Shown one piece after another: positions 50,449-58,624 of a stretch of DNA of 64,000 nucleotides. Origin of the DNA: Actinophytocola sp963729115 (GTDB taxonomy: Bacteria; Actinomycetota; Actinomycetes; Mycobacteriales; Pseudonocardiaceae); the NCBI GenBank assembly GCA_963729115.1, contig CAVSMR010000007.1, positions 183,615 to 247,614 on the forward strand, given 5' to 3'. How positions within the stretch are numbered: the stretch's first letter is position 1; each line of letters begins with the position of its first letter. Under the pieces are notes generated by a model. It made no database searches and was not told the origin of the DNA. It was given only the letters and a program-made list of their open reading frames with translations. Both the position numbers and the translations under genes were made by a program.

Positions 50449-51432
50449 ATGGCTTTGCTGGATGGGGCCAGCATCCTGCTCACCGGCGGGACCGGGTCGT
50501 TCGGCAAGGCGTTCATCGCGTACGCGCTCGAGCACCTGAACCCGCGGCGGCTGGTCGTGCTGTCACGGGACGAGCTCAAGCAGTACGAAGCGCGCCAGCT
50601 GTTCGGCGACGACCCGCGGCTGCGCTGGTTCATCGGCGACGTCCGCGACCGCCGGCGGCTCGAGCGCGCCATGCACGACGTGGACTTCGTGGTGCACGCG
50701 GCCGCGCTCAAGCAGGTCGACACCGCCGAGTACAACCCGTTCGAGTTCGTCCAGACGAACGTCACGGGGTCGCAGAACGTGATCGAGGCGGCCATCGACT
50801 GCGGCGTGCAGAAGGTCGTCGCGCTGTCCACGGACAAGGCGTCGAGCCCGATCAACCTGTACGGCGCGACGAAGCTGTGCGCGGACCGGCTCTTCATCAG
50901 CGGCAACCACTACGCCGCCGGGCACCCGACCCGGTTCTCCGTGGTGCGCTACGGCAACGTCATGGGCTCCCGCGGCAGCGTCATCCCGTTCTTCCGCACG
51001 CTCGCGGAGCGTGGCGAGGCCCTGCCGATCACGGACCTGCGGATGACGCGGTTCTGGATCACCCTGCCGCAGGCGGTGGAGTTCGTGATCCGCTCCTTCG
51101 ACCTGATGCACGGCGGCGAGCTGTACGTGCCGCGGATCCCCAGCATGCGGCTGGTCGACCTGGCCCGGGTGATCGCGCCGAACAGCCCGATGAAGGAGGT
51201 CGGCGTGCGGCCCGGCGAGAAGCTGCACGAGGAGATGATCGCCGCCGACGACGCGCGCCGGACGCTGCTGCTGAGCGACCGGTACGTCGTGATGCCGCAC
51301 ATCGCGGGCTGGGGCTACGAGCCGCCGGAGGACGGGACGCCGGTGCCGGAGGGCTGGGCGTACCGCTCGGACACCAACGACCTCTGGCTCACCGACGAGG
51401 ACCTTGCTGCCCTGGTCGAGCAGTATGGGTGA
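50449..51432 (+). CDS. pseB: UDP-GlcNAc 4,6-dehydratase (inverting) PseB
   Basis: PseB opens the pathway by converting UDP-GlcNAc to a 4-keto-6-deoxy-L-arabino sugar, inverting C5. The 327-residue short-chain dehydrogenase has ILLTGGTGSFGKAFIAYALE, HAAALKQVDTAEYNP, and the catalytic region STDKASSPINLYGATK in which the Asp-Lys pair and Tyr-X3-Lys are kept. RYGNVMGSRGSVIPFF follows, as in FlaA1/PseB. CGGAGGT precedes ATG 50449. The 3' end overlaps pseC by eight bases. Confidence 0.95.
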   Translation: MALLDGASILLTGGTGSFGKAFIAYALEHLNPRRLVVLSRDELKQYEARQLFGDDPRLRWFIGDVRDRRRLERAMHDVDFVVHAAALKQVDTAEYNPFEFVQTNVTGSQNVIEAAIDCGVQKVVALSTDKASSPINLYGATKLCADRLFISGNHYAAGHPTRFSVVRYGNVMGSRGSVIPFFRTLAERGEALPITDLRMTRFWITLPQAVEFVIRSFDLMHGGELYVPRIPSMRLVDLARVIAPNSPMKEVGVRPGEKLHEEMIAADDARRTLLLSDRYVVMPHIAGWGYEPPEDGTPVPEGWAYRSDTNDLWLTDEDLAALVEQYG

Positions 51433-52558
51433 GCTGCTGCCCTACGGTCGTCAGTCCATTGTGGAGGACGACATCGCGGCGGTGAGCGCGGTGCTGCGCG
51501 GCGACTGGCTGACCACCGGGCCCGCGGTCACGGCGTTCGAGTCCGACCTCGCCGCGGTCACCGGCGGGGTGCCGGCCGTGGCGGTGACCTCGGGGACGGC
51601 GGCGCTGCACGTCGCGTACGCGGCGGCCGGCGTCGGGCCGGGCGACGAGGTCGTGTGCGCGCCGATGACGTTCGTGTCGACCGCCGCCACCGCGGCGCAG
51701 CTCGGGGCATCCGTGGTGTTCGCCGACGTCTCGCCGGTGACCGGGAACCTGCTGCCCGAGGCGGCGGCGGCCGCGGTCACGCCGCGGACGAAGGTCGTCA
51801 CCGCCGTCGACTTCGCCGGCCACCCCGCCGACGTCGACGCGCTGTCCACTGTGGCCCACGACGCGGGCGCGCTGCTGCTGGAGGACGCGGCGCACTCGAT
51901 CGGCGGGACGTGGCAGGGGCGGCCGGTCGGCTCGCTCGCGGACCTGACCACGTTCTCGTTCTTCCCGACGAAGAACCTGACCACGGCCGAGGGCGGGGCG
52001 GTGGCGTGCGCCTCCCCGGAGCTGCTGGCCCGGGCGCGCGAGTTCCGCAACCACGGGCTGGTCCGCGACCGCGACCGGCAGCGGTGGCCGGACGAGGGCG
52101 GCTGGCACCAGGAGGTGCACGAGTTCGGGCTGAACTACCGGCTGCCGGACGTGCTGTGCGCGCTGGGGTCGAGCCAGCTGCGGCGGCTGGGCTGGTTCGT
52201 CACGCGGCGGGCGGAGCTGCACGCGCGGTACGACGCCGGCCTGTCCGATGTGGACGGCGTGGCGCTGCCCGTGACGCTGCCCGGGGCGGCGCCGGCGTGG
52301 CACCTGTACCCGCTGCGCGTGCTCGGCGGGCGCCGGCGCGAGCTGTACGAGCACCTGCGGAAGAACGGGGTCGGGGTGCAGGTCAACTACATCCCGGCGT
52401 ACTGGCACCCGGTGTTCGCCGACCTCGGGTACCGGCGGGGGCTGTGCCCGGGGGCGGAGGAGTTCTACGCCGCGGAGCTGTCGCTGCCGCTGTTCCCGGA
52501 CCTGGCGGACGCCGATGTGGACCGGGTGATCGAGCTGATCCGCGCGTTCTTCGGGTGA
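51425..52558 (+). CDS. pseC: PLP aminotransferase PseC
   Basis: The 377-residue DegT/DnrJ/EryC1-type enzyme transfers an amino group to C4 of the PseB product, using glutamate and PLP. It starts with LLPYGRQSIVEDDIAAVSAV, has VTSGTAALHVAY, EDAAHSIGG (PLP Asp) and FSFFPTKNLTTAEGG in which Lys183 forms the Schiff base; NYRLPDVLCALGSSQL is typical of PseC. ATG 51425 overlaps the pseB frame; its stop overlaps the GTG of the following kinase-like pseudogene. Confidence 0.95.
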   Translation: MGELLPYGRQSIVEDDIAAVSAVLRGDWLTTGPAVTAFESDLAAVTGGVPAVAVTSGTAALHVAYAAAGVGPGDEVVCAPMTFVSTAATAAQLGASVVFADVSPVTGNLLPEAAAAAVTPRTKVVTAVDFAGHPADVDALSTVAHDAGALLLEDAAHSIGGTWQGRPVGSLADLTTFSFFPTKNLTTAEGGAVACASPELLARAREFRNHGLVRDRDRQRWPDEGGWHQEVHEFGLNYRLPDVLCALGSSQLRRLGWFVTRRAELHARYDAGLSDVDGVALPVTLPGAAPAWHLYPLRVLGGRRRELYEHLRKNGVGVQVNYIPAYWHPVFADLGYRRGLCPGAEEFYAAELSLPLFPDLADADVDRVIELIRAFFG

Positions 52559-53266
52559 ACCTGTCGGCCTGGGGCCCGGTGTCGGTCGTCGGCCCGCTGG
52601 GCGGTGGGCACCGCAACGAGGTCCTCGAGCTGCGGCGGGCCGGTTCGCCGCTGGTGGCCCGGCGGTCGCGGCGGTCCGCGGCGGCGCTGGACTGGGAGCT
52701 GGACCTGCTGGCCTTCCTCGCGGGCGAGGGGTTTCTGGTCCCGGCGGTGGTGCCGGCGCTGGACGGTCGGCGGCACGTGGCCGGGGTCGTGGTGCAGCGT
52801 TGGCTGCCCGGGCGGGAGCCGGCGGCGCCGGACTGGCCCGCGGTGGCGGCGGAGCTGCGGCGGCTGCACGCGGTGACGGCCGGGTGGGCGCAGCGGCCGG
52901 GCTTCCGGTCGACGGCCGAGCTGCTGGCGACCGACCGCGGCGGGGACGTGGACCTGACCACGATGCCGGTGGCGGCCGTGACGGCGTGCCGGCGGGCGTG
53001 GGACCGCGCTGGCCGCGCGACCGGGCGAGCCGGCGGTGGTGCACGGGGATCCGGGCGCGGCGAACGTGCGGGTGAGCGCCGCCGGGATCGGGCTGCTGGA
53101 CTGGGACGAGGCGCGGGTCGACCATCCGGACCTGGACCTCGCGGACCTGCCGCTGCCCGGGTCTCGGGACCCGGTCGCGCGGGCGGCCGTGGCCGCGTGG
53201 GAAGCGGCGGCCGGGTGGCGGCTGGAACCGGACTACGCGCGCCGGCGGTTGGCCGAGCTGGCCTGA
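52555..53266 (+). pseudogene. APH-type phosphotransferase, frameshifted
   Basis: From GTG 52555 (coupled to the pseC stop) one frame reads as the N-lobe of an aminoglycoside phosphotransferase/choline-kinase-like protein (GPLGGGHRNEVLELRRAGSP, VVVQRWLPGREP). Near 53005-53010, in TGGGACCGCGCTGG, it loses the frame. The next frame restores WDALAARPGEPAVV and continues with HGDPGAANVRV, the catalytic Brenner motif, and LLDWDEARVDHP, to the stop at 53264. One extra C accounts for it. Either a true pseudogene or an assembly error. Confidence 0.7.
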
Positions 53267-53352
53267 GCGCCGATCGCGAGCGCCCGCCGCGCGTGATCCT
53301 TGCCACCGCGGCAGGCCCCGGCGCAGGGCCGATCACGTGCGACGATGCCGGC

Positions 53353-53718
53353 ATGGCTGCACGGTTCAAGGATCTGGTCCTCGACGCCGGAGACCACCAC
53401 AAGCTCGCCGACTGGTGGTGTGCCGCGATGGGCTACGTGCGCAGCGACGAGCTGGCGCCGGCGGCGGACGGCTGGCTGCGCCCGCACGACTGGCCCGTGC
53501 CGATCGTCGACCCCGAGGGTGCCGGTCCGCTGATCTGGGTCCAGCCGGTGCCCGAGCGCAAGACCGTCAAGAACCGCATGCACATCGACGTCTTCGGGGA
53601 CGCCGACGAGCTCGTCGGGCTCGGCGCCACGCTCGTGCGCGCCCGCGGCGAGGACACCGACTGGGACCTGCTCGCCGACCCCGAGGGCAACGAGTTCTGC
53701 GTCTTCGCGCCCCGGTGA
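53353..53718 (+). CDS. VOC/glyoxalase-like protein
   Basis: The 121-residue protein has the VOC fold pattern with LVLDAGDHHKLADWWCAAMG, PLIWVQPVPERKTVKNRMHI and a C-terminal DPEGNEFCVFAPR as in the Glyoxalase_6 group. Metal ligands may include His and Glu in these motifs. Members range from drug-resistance proteins to lyases; the substrate is unknown. Its stop overlaps the GTG of the TSUP gene (GTGA). Confidence 0.85.
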   Translation: MAARFKDLVLDAGDHHKLADWWCAAMGYVRSDELAPAADGWLRPHDWPVPIVDPEGAGPLIWVQPVPERKTVKNRMHIDVFGDADELVGLGATLVRARGEDTDWDLLADPEGNEFCVFAPR

Positions 53719-54467
53719 CGCCGCTGGAGGGGCTGGCCGTCGCCGCGTCCGGCATGGTCGCCGGCACCATGAACGCCGCGGTCGGCTCCGGCACGCTCGT
53801 CACGTTCCCGGTCCTGCTCGCCATCGGCTACCCGCCCGTGGTGGCCAACGTGTCCAACGGCATCGGGCTGCTGCCCGGCTCGGTCGCCGGCGCGTTCGGC
53901 TACCGGCGGGAGCTGCGGGGGCAGCGCTCCCGGCTGATCGCGCTCGGCACGACGACCGCGGTCGGCGCGCTCGGCGGCGCGTTCCTGCTGCTCGTGCTGC
54001 CGGCGGACGCGTTCGAGGCGATCGTGCCGGTGCTGATCCTGATCGCGGTGGTGCTCGTCGCGCTGCAGCCGTGGATCCAGCGCCGGGTGGCCCACCGGCG
54101 CGACCGCCCGGCGCACGGCGGTCCGTGGCTGCTGGCCGGGGTGTTCCTGACCGGCGTCTACGGCGGCTACTTCGGCGCGTCGCAGGGCGTGATCCTGCTG
54201 GCGCTGATGGGCATCGGGTTGTCCGAGCACCTGCAGCGGCTCAACGCGGTCAAGAACGTGACCACGGCGATCGCGTACCTGGTGTCGGGCATCGTGTTCG
54301 TGTTCGTCGCGGACGTCGCGTGGCTCGTCGTGCTGCTGCTCGCGGCCGGCGCGACGATCGGCGGTCAGCTCGGCGCGCGGTACGGCCGGCGGTTGCGGCC
54401 GGTGTACCTGCGCACCTTGATCGTCCTGGTCGGATTGGCCGCCATCGTGCAGCTGGTCGTCGACTGA
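53715..54467 (+). CDS. TSUP (TauE/SafE) family membrane transporter
   Basis: The 250-residue protein has about eight membrane spans in two related halves, each with a PxxxANVSNGIGLLPGS or GYFGASQGVILLALM-type motif. This is the TSUP/TauE-SafE anion exporter family, linked to sulfonates, sulfite or organic acids. The substrate is not given by the sequence. GTG 53715 overlaps the VOC stop. Confidence 0.88.
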   Translation: MTPLEGLAVAASGMVAGTMNAAVGSGTLVTFPVLLAIGYPPVVANVSNGIGLLPGSVAGAFGYRRELRGQRSRLIALGTTTAVGALGGAFLLLVLPADAFEAIVPVLILIAVVLVALQPWIQRRVAHRRDRPAHGGPWLLAGVFLTGVYGGYFGASQGVILLALMGIGLSEHLQRLNAVKNVTTAIAYLVSGIVFVFVADVAWLVVLLLAAGATIGGQLGARYGRRLRPVYLRTLIVLVGLAAIVQLVVD

Positions 54468-54527
54468 CTACTCCATTCGGGTCTGATTCGTTGACTCGTG
54501 TTCACCTCCACATGATTGGGTATCGCA

Positions 54528-55214
54528 ATGTCAGCCACCCGCACCGAACCTGTCCAGCTGGTCGACGGGCGTGCGATCAGGATGACCATCGCCGAACCGC
54601 CCGGGGTGATCAGAGGCGGGCTGGTCGTCCTGCACGAAACCCTGGGGATCACCGATACGGTCCGCGCGCTGGCCGATGGCCTCGCCGCGGAGGGTTGGCT
54701 GGTGGTGGTGCCGCACATCTACCGCGGCGCCCACGAATCCGGTGAGGTCGACGAGTCGCAGGCGGCGGGCCTGGTCAGCGAGCTGACCGGCGAGGCGCTC
54801 CTCGCCGACACCGACATCGCGTTCGGCTGGCTCGCCACCCACGGGATCGGCGCGGACCGCATCGGCGTCGTCGGCTTCGAGCTCGGCGGCGCGGTGGCCC
54901 TGGTCGTCGCGGCCCGGCGGGACATCGGCGCGGCGGTGTCGGTCACCGGCGGCAGCGGGATCGCGCGGCCGCTCGCGCCGGGCCTGCCCGCGCTCGTCGA
55001 CGTGGCCGCCGAGCTGCGTTGCCCGTGGCTCGGCCTCTTCGGTGACAAGTACGCGGACGAGGTCGGCGAGCTGCGCGAGGCTGCGAACCGGTCGGAGTCG
55101 GCGAGCGATGTGATCGTGTTCCCGGCCGCGGACCACCGGTTCGACATCCACCCCGACGGGTCGTTCGAGGCCTGGCAGCGGATGCTCAACTGGTTCGACG
55201 CCCACCTGCGCTGA
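54528..55214 (+). CDS. dienelactone-hydrolase-like protein lacking the Cys nucleophile
   Basis: The 228-residue alpha/beta-hydrolase fold protein follows the dienelactone hydrolase pattern: VVLHETLGITDTVRALADGL, VVPHIYRG and an Asp/His pair (LFGDKYADEV, PAADHRFDIH). The nucleophile elbow reads GVVGFELGGAV, where DLH has G-x-C-x-G-G. Glu in place of Cys means normal DLH chemistry is not expected; it may be a carboxymethylenebutenolidase-like pseudoenzyme. ATG 54528 is the start; a TTG at 54516 in frame is less likely. Confidence 0.8.
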   Translation: MSATRTEPVQLVDGRAIRMTIAEPPGVIRGGLVVLHETLGITDTVRALADGLAAEGWLVVVPHIYRGAHESGEVDESQAAGLVSELTGEALLADTDIAFGWLATHGIGADRIGVVGFELGGAVALVVAARRDIGAAVSVTGGSGIARPLAPGLPALVDVAAELRCPWLGLFGDKYADEVGELREAANRSESASDVIVFPAADHRFDIHPDGSFEAWQRMLNWFDAHLR

Positions 55215-55232
55215 CGGCGGATCGGCTAGGGC

Positions 55233-56003
55233 ATGCTTGGCGGCGTGACCAGCCTGTCCCACCTGGAGTTCGACTTCATCTGGGAGCACCTCGGTGTCGG
55301 CGAGGCGCCATATCCCATCGACGTGCGCTCCTTCGGCGCGACGATGGACGAGCGTGCCGCGTTGCGCCAGCAGGTGCGGGAGTCGTTGCACGCCAAGGGC
55401 CTGCACGACGGCGAGGTGCTCGCGCCGCGCCTGGAGGAGCTGCTGACGCTGGCCGTGCGGGGCGCGCTGAGCGTCGACGGACAGCTGTCGGTCGGCGAGT
55501 ACGTGCGCGTGGTCGCGGCGAGCCGGGGCTCCGAGGGCGTGCTCGTGGCGCAGACCGATGACGAGATCCGCGTGGTGCCGGTCCGCGAGGGCAAGATCGT
55601 GCGCGCGGTGATCGCCCTGGTGCCGGACGAGAAGCCCGGTCCCGGTGGCGCGGCGCGCCTGCCCCGCGAGGTGTTCGACGAGTCGATCGACGAGTACCAG
55701 CGCACCGGGTACGTCGGCCTGGAGCGCACGCTCAACGGTGCGGGCGTGACCGGCCGCGACCTGCGCACGGTGATCACCCTGGTGGAGTCCGCCCGCCACG
55801 GCGGCGGCCAGCTGGCGGCGAACGTCACGGACACCGCCGGCCGGCGCACCCGCACCCCGGTGGTCAACTGGTTCGACACGGCGGCCGGCCGCTACCTCGC
55901 ACACGTGGAGGTGAGCCGCGACCGGGTCGAATGGCTGACCATCGCCCCCGCGGACACCGCACGCATCGAACAACGCCTGACCGCCGCGATCACCGCCCTG
56001 TAG
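55233..56003 (+). CDS. EspG-family ESX secretion chaperone
   Basis: The 256-residue protein has the EspG pattern (PF14011): SLSHLEFDFIWEHLGVGEAP, MDERAALRQQVRESL, LEELLTLAVRGALSVDGQL and a late block ADTARIEQRLTAAITAL. In mycobacteria EspG is a cytosolic chaperone that binds PE-PPE pairs before ESX export. No PE-PPE gene is nearby, but T7SS-like substrates lie at 31518-34155 and 40328-42140. The start is ATG 55233 or GTG 55245. Confidence 0.88.
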   Translation: MLGGVTSLSHLEFDFIWEHLGVGEAPYPIDVRSFGATMDERAALRQQVRESLHAKGLHDGEVLAPRLEELLTLAVRGALSVDGQLSVGEYVRVVAASRGSEGVLVAQTDDEIRVVPVREGKIVRAVIALVPDEKPGPGGAARLPREVFDESIDEYQRTGYVGLERTLNGAGVTGRDLRTVITLVESARHGGGQLAANVTDTAGRRTRTPVVNWFDTAAGRYLAHVEVSRDRVEWLTIAPADTARIEQRLTAAITAL

Positions 56004-56089
56004 CGCCCTCGCCTGCCCGCCGCGATCGCCCTGTGGCGCCACTCGAACAACGCCTGCCCGCCGCGATCGCGGCCCTGTGGCGCCACTCG
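55968..56089. repeat. three tandem copies of the espG 3' tail
   Basis: The codons for the last residues of EspG (EQRLTAAITAL, bases 55968-56007) are followed by a shorter copy (56009-56044) and a longer copy (56045-56089), sharing CGCCTGCCCGCCGCGATCG and CCCTGTGGCGCCACTCG. The spacing is about 36 to 45 bases. The real stop codon lies in the first copy. It resembles the larger tail repeat after pseI. Confidence 0.75.
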
Positions 56090-56296
56090 CACCCGGAAGT
56101 TGTCCACAGCCCCCGCGCGACCCCTGTTCCACGACCCCACCCCCGATAGAATGGACACATCGGGGTGCCCCCGGAGAGGGTGGGGGCTGCGACCGTGTGC
56201 GCGCGTGCGCGCGAGGTCGGTGGTCTGGGCCGGGTGGCGAGGTGTGTGGACCGGCACCATGGCCAGGGCCCGGGTTATGGGATAGGAACTGGTGTC

Positions 56297-58249
56297 ATGA
56301 CCCCCACTCCAGAGTTGTTGTGGCGCCCTGACCCGTCGCGCGTGGCGGCGAGCCGCATGGCCGGGTTCCGCGCGTGGCTGCGCGAGAACCGCGGCGTGGA
56401 CGCGGCGGACTACGCGGCGCTGTGGGAGTGGTCGACGGCCGAGCTCGAGGGCTTCTGGGGTGCGCTGGCCGAGTTCCTCGAGGTCCGGTTCCACGACCAG
56501 CCGTCCGGGGTCCTCGCGAGCGACGCGATGCCCGGCGCGGAGTGGTTCCCGGGCGCGACGCTCAACTACGCCGAGCACGCCCTCGGCGAGGGCCCGGGCA
56601 AGGCCGACGACGACCTCGCGGTGATCTTCGAGCGCGAGGACGGCCTGTCCGCCGAGGTCACCTACGGCGAGCTGCGCCGGCAGGTGGCGGCCATCCGCGC
56701 CGCGCTGCTGGAGCTCGGCGTGCGCCAGGGCGACCGGGTCGTCGCGCTGGCGCCGAACACGCCGCAGACGCTCGCGGCGTTCCTCGCCGCGGCGAGCCTG
56801 GGCGCGACGTGGTCGTCGTGCTCGCCGGACTTCGGCGCGCGGGCCATCGCCGACCGGTTCACCCAGATCGAGCCGGTGGTCCTGTTCGCTGTGGACGGTT
56901 ACGTCTACAACGGCCGGGCGTTCGACGTGCGGCCCACGGTCGAGCGGCTGCGCGAGCAGATCCCGTCGCTGCGCGCCACCGTGCTGATCGACTACCTGTC
57001 GGCCGACGCGACCCTCGACGGCGCGCTCCCGTGGGCCAACCTGCTGGCCGCGCACGAGGACGCGCCGCTCGCGTTCGACCCGGTGCCGTTCGACCACCCG
57101 CTGTGGGTGCTGTACTCGTCGGGCACCACCGGCCTGCCGAAGGGCATCGTGCACGGGCACGGCGGGATCGTGCTGGAGCACCTGAAGATGCTGGCGCTGC
57201 ACAGCGACTTCGGCCCCGGCGAGCGGTTCTTCTGGTTCACCACGACCGGCTGGATGATGTGGAACTACCTCATCTCCGGCCTGCTGGTCGGCGCGACCGT
57301 CGTCATGTTCGACGGCAGCCCGGCGCACCCGGACCTGTCCACGCTCTGGCGGCTGGCGGAGCGCCACCGCGTCACGTACTTCGGGACGTCGGCGTCGTAC
57401 ATCCAGTCGTGCCTCAAGGCGCACCTGACGCCGGGCGGCTCGTACGACCTGTCCGCGTTGCGCGCGCTGGGCTCGACCGGGGCGCCGCTGAGCCCCGAGG
57501 GCTTCCGCTGGATCGCCGACGAGGTGGGCGCGTCGGTGCAGATCTGCTCGGTGTCGGGCGGGACCGACCTGTGCACGGCGTTCGTCGGTTCGGCGCCGGA
57601 CGTGCCGGTCTGGCTGGGCGAGCTGTCGTGCCGGACGCTAGGCGCGGCGGTGGCCGCGTACGACGAGGTCGGCAAGGAACTGGTCGACGAGGTCGGCGAG
57701 CTGGTGATCACCCGCCCGATGCCGTCGATGCCGATCTACCTGTGGAACGACCCGTCGGGCAGCCGCCTGCACGAGGCGTACTACGAGCCGTACCCGAACA
57801 CCTGGCGCCACGGCGACTGGATCCGCGTCACGGAGCGGGGTTCCGCGGTCATCTACGGCCGCTCGGACTCGACCCTGAACCGCGGTGGCGTCCGCATGGG
57901 CACGAGCGAGTTCTACCGGGTGGTCGAGGGTTTCGACGAGGTGGTGGACTCGCTGGTCATCGACACGTCGGGCAACGTGGAGGGGGAGCTCCTGTGCTTC
58001 CTGGTGCTCGCCGATGGAGTGGCCCTGGAGACCGTGGAGCCCCAGCTCCGCAAGACCCTCCGGAGCGCGTTGTCCCCCCGGCACGTCCCGGACAAGTTCA
58101 TCCAGGTGGCGGAGGTCCCACGAACCCTGAACGGCAAGAAGTGCGAGGTCCCGGTGAAGAAGATCCTGGCCGGCATGCCCCCGGAGAAGGCCGTGAGCCG
58201 GGACGCCCTGGCGAACCCGGACTCGCTGAAGGCCTTCCTCCCGACGTAA
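56297..58249 (+). CDS. acetoacetyl-CoA synthetase
   Basis: The 650-residue adenylate-forming enzyme activates acetoacetate (or a related short acid) to its CoA ester with ATP. It has the N-terminal AACS extension (LLWRPDPSRVAASRMAGFRA), motif LYSSGTTGLPKGIVHGHGG, FFWFTTTGWMMWN, SVSGGTDLC, YGRSDSTLNRGGVRMGTSEF and the acylation Lys in RTLNGKKCEVPVKK. ATG 56297 has TAGGAA upstream; the frame runs 44 codons further to 56165 without homology. The gap 56090-56296 holds no gene, only a TAGAAT-type box near 56145 and weak inverted repeats. Confidence 0.93.
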   Translation: MTPTPELLWRPDPSRVAASRMAGFRAWLRENRGVDAADYAALWEWSTAELEGFWGALAEFLEVRFHDQPSGVLASDAMPGAEWFPGATLNYAEHALGEGPGKADDDLAVIFEREDGLSAEVTYGELRRQVAAIRAALLELGVRQGDRVVALAPNTPQTLAAFLAAASLGATWSSCSPDFGARAIADRFTQIEPVVLFAVDGYVYNGRAFDVRPTVERLREQIPSLRATVLIDYLSADATLDGALPWANLLAAHEDAPLAFDPVPFDHPLWVLYSSGTTGLPKGIVHGHGGIVLEHLKMLALHSDFGPGERFFWFTTTGWMMWNYLISGLLVGATVVMFDGSPAHPDLSTLWRLAERHRVTYFGTSASYIQSCLKAHLTPGGSYDLSALRALGSTGAPLSPEGFRWIADEVGASVQICSVSGGTDLCTAFVGSAPDVPVWLGELSCRTLGAAVAAYDEVGKELVDEVGELVITRPMPSMPIYLWNDPSGSRLHEAYYEPYPNTWRHGDWIRVTERGSAVIYGRSDSTLNRGGVRMGTSEFYRVVEGFDEVVDSLVIDTSGNVEGELLCFLVLADGVALETVEPQLRKTLRSALSPRHVPDKFIQVAEVPRTLNGKKCEVPVKKILAGMPPEKAVSRDALANPDSLKAFLPT

Positions 58250-58347
58250 ACCCCAGCTCAGCGCCGCGGAGGCCCCCCGGACGGGAGGTCCTTTGCGGTG
58301 GTGTCGAGGCCCCCTGTAGGCTAACCGCCGAGCGGCCTGGGGCCCCG

Positions 58348-58434
58348 GGAGGCTTCGCCTAGTCTGGTCTATGGCGCCGCACTGCTAATGCGGTTGGGGG
58401 CAACCCCTCCCGGGTTCAAATCCCGGAGCCTCCG
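58348..58434 (+). tRNA. tRNA-Ser(GCU)
   Basis: An 87-base cloverleaf: acceptor GGAGGCT (58348-58354) pairs with AGCCTCC (58427-58433). The anticodon loop CTGCTAA has GCT at 58384-58386, and a long variable arm (GGGGGCAACCCC-type) and T arm CCGGGTTCAAATCCCGG complete it. It reads AGC/AGU serine codons. CCA is not encoded. Confidence 0.95.
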
Positions 58435-58450
58435 CTTACAACTGAACAAT

Positions 58451-58523
58451 GCGCCCGTAGCTCAACGGATAGAGCATCTGACTACGGATCAGAAGGTTAG
58501 GGGTTCGAATCCCTTCGGGCGCG
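58451..58523 (+). tRNA. tRNA-Arg(ACG)
   Basis: A 73-base cloverleaf: acceptor GCGCCCG (58451-58457) pairs with CGGGCGC (58516-58522). The anticodon loop CTACGGA has ACG at 58484-58486 and the T arm is AGGGGTTCGAATCCCTT. It reads CGN arginine codons after A34 modification. CCA is not encoded. A degraded integrase lies just downstream, so this gene may have served as an attachment site. Confidence 0.95.
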
Positions 58524-58531
58524 CACCACGG

Positions 58532-58560
58532 AAACCGCCTCTACCAGGCGGTTTTCTTCT
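58532..58560 (+). terminator. Rho-independent terminator after tRNA-Arg
   Basis: AAACCGCCT (58532-58540) pairs exactly with AGGCGGTTT (58546-58554) around CTACC, followed by a T-rich tail TTTTCTTCTTTC. It lies nine bases after the tRNA-Arg 3' end. Confidence 0.9.
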
Positions 58561-58624
58561 TTCAAGATCACGTCAACCGCCTTGCCAACTCGGCGGGACC
58601 CATTCTGGGACCCACGAACCTAAG

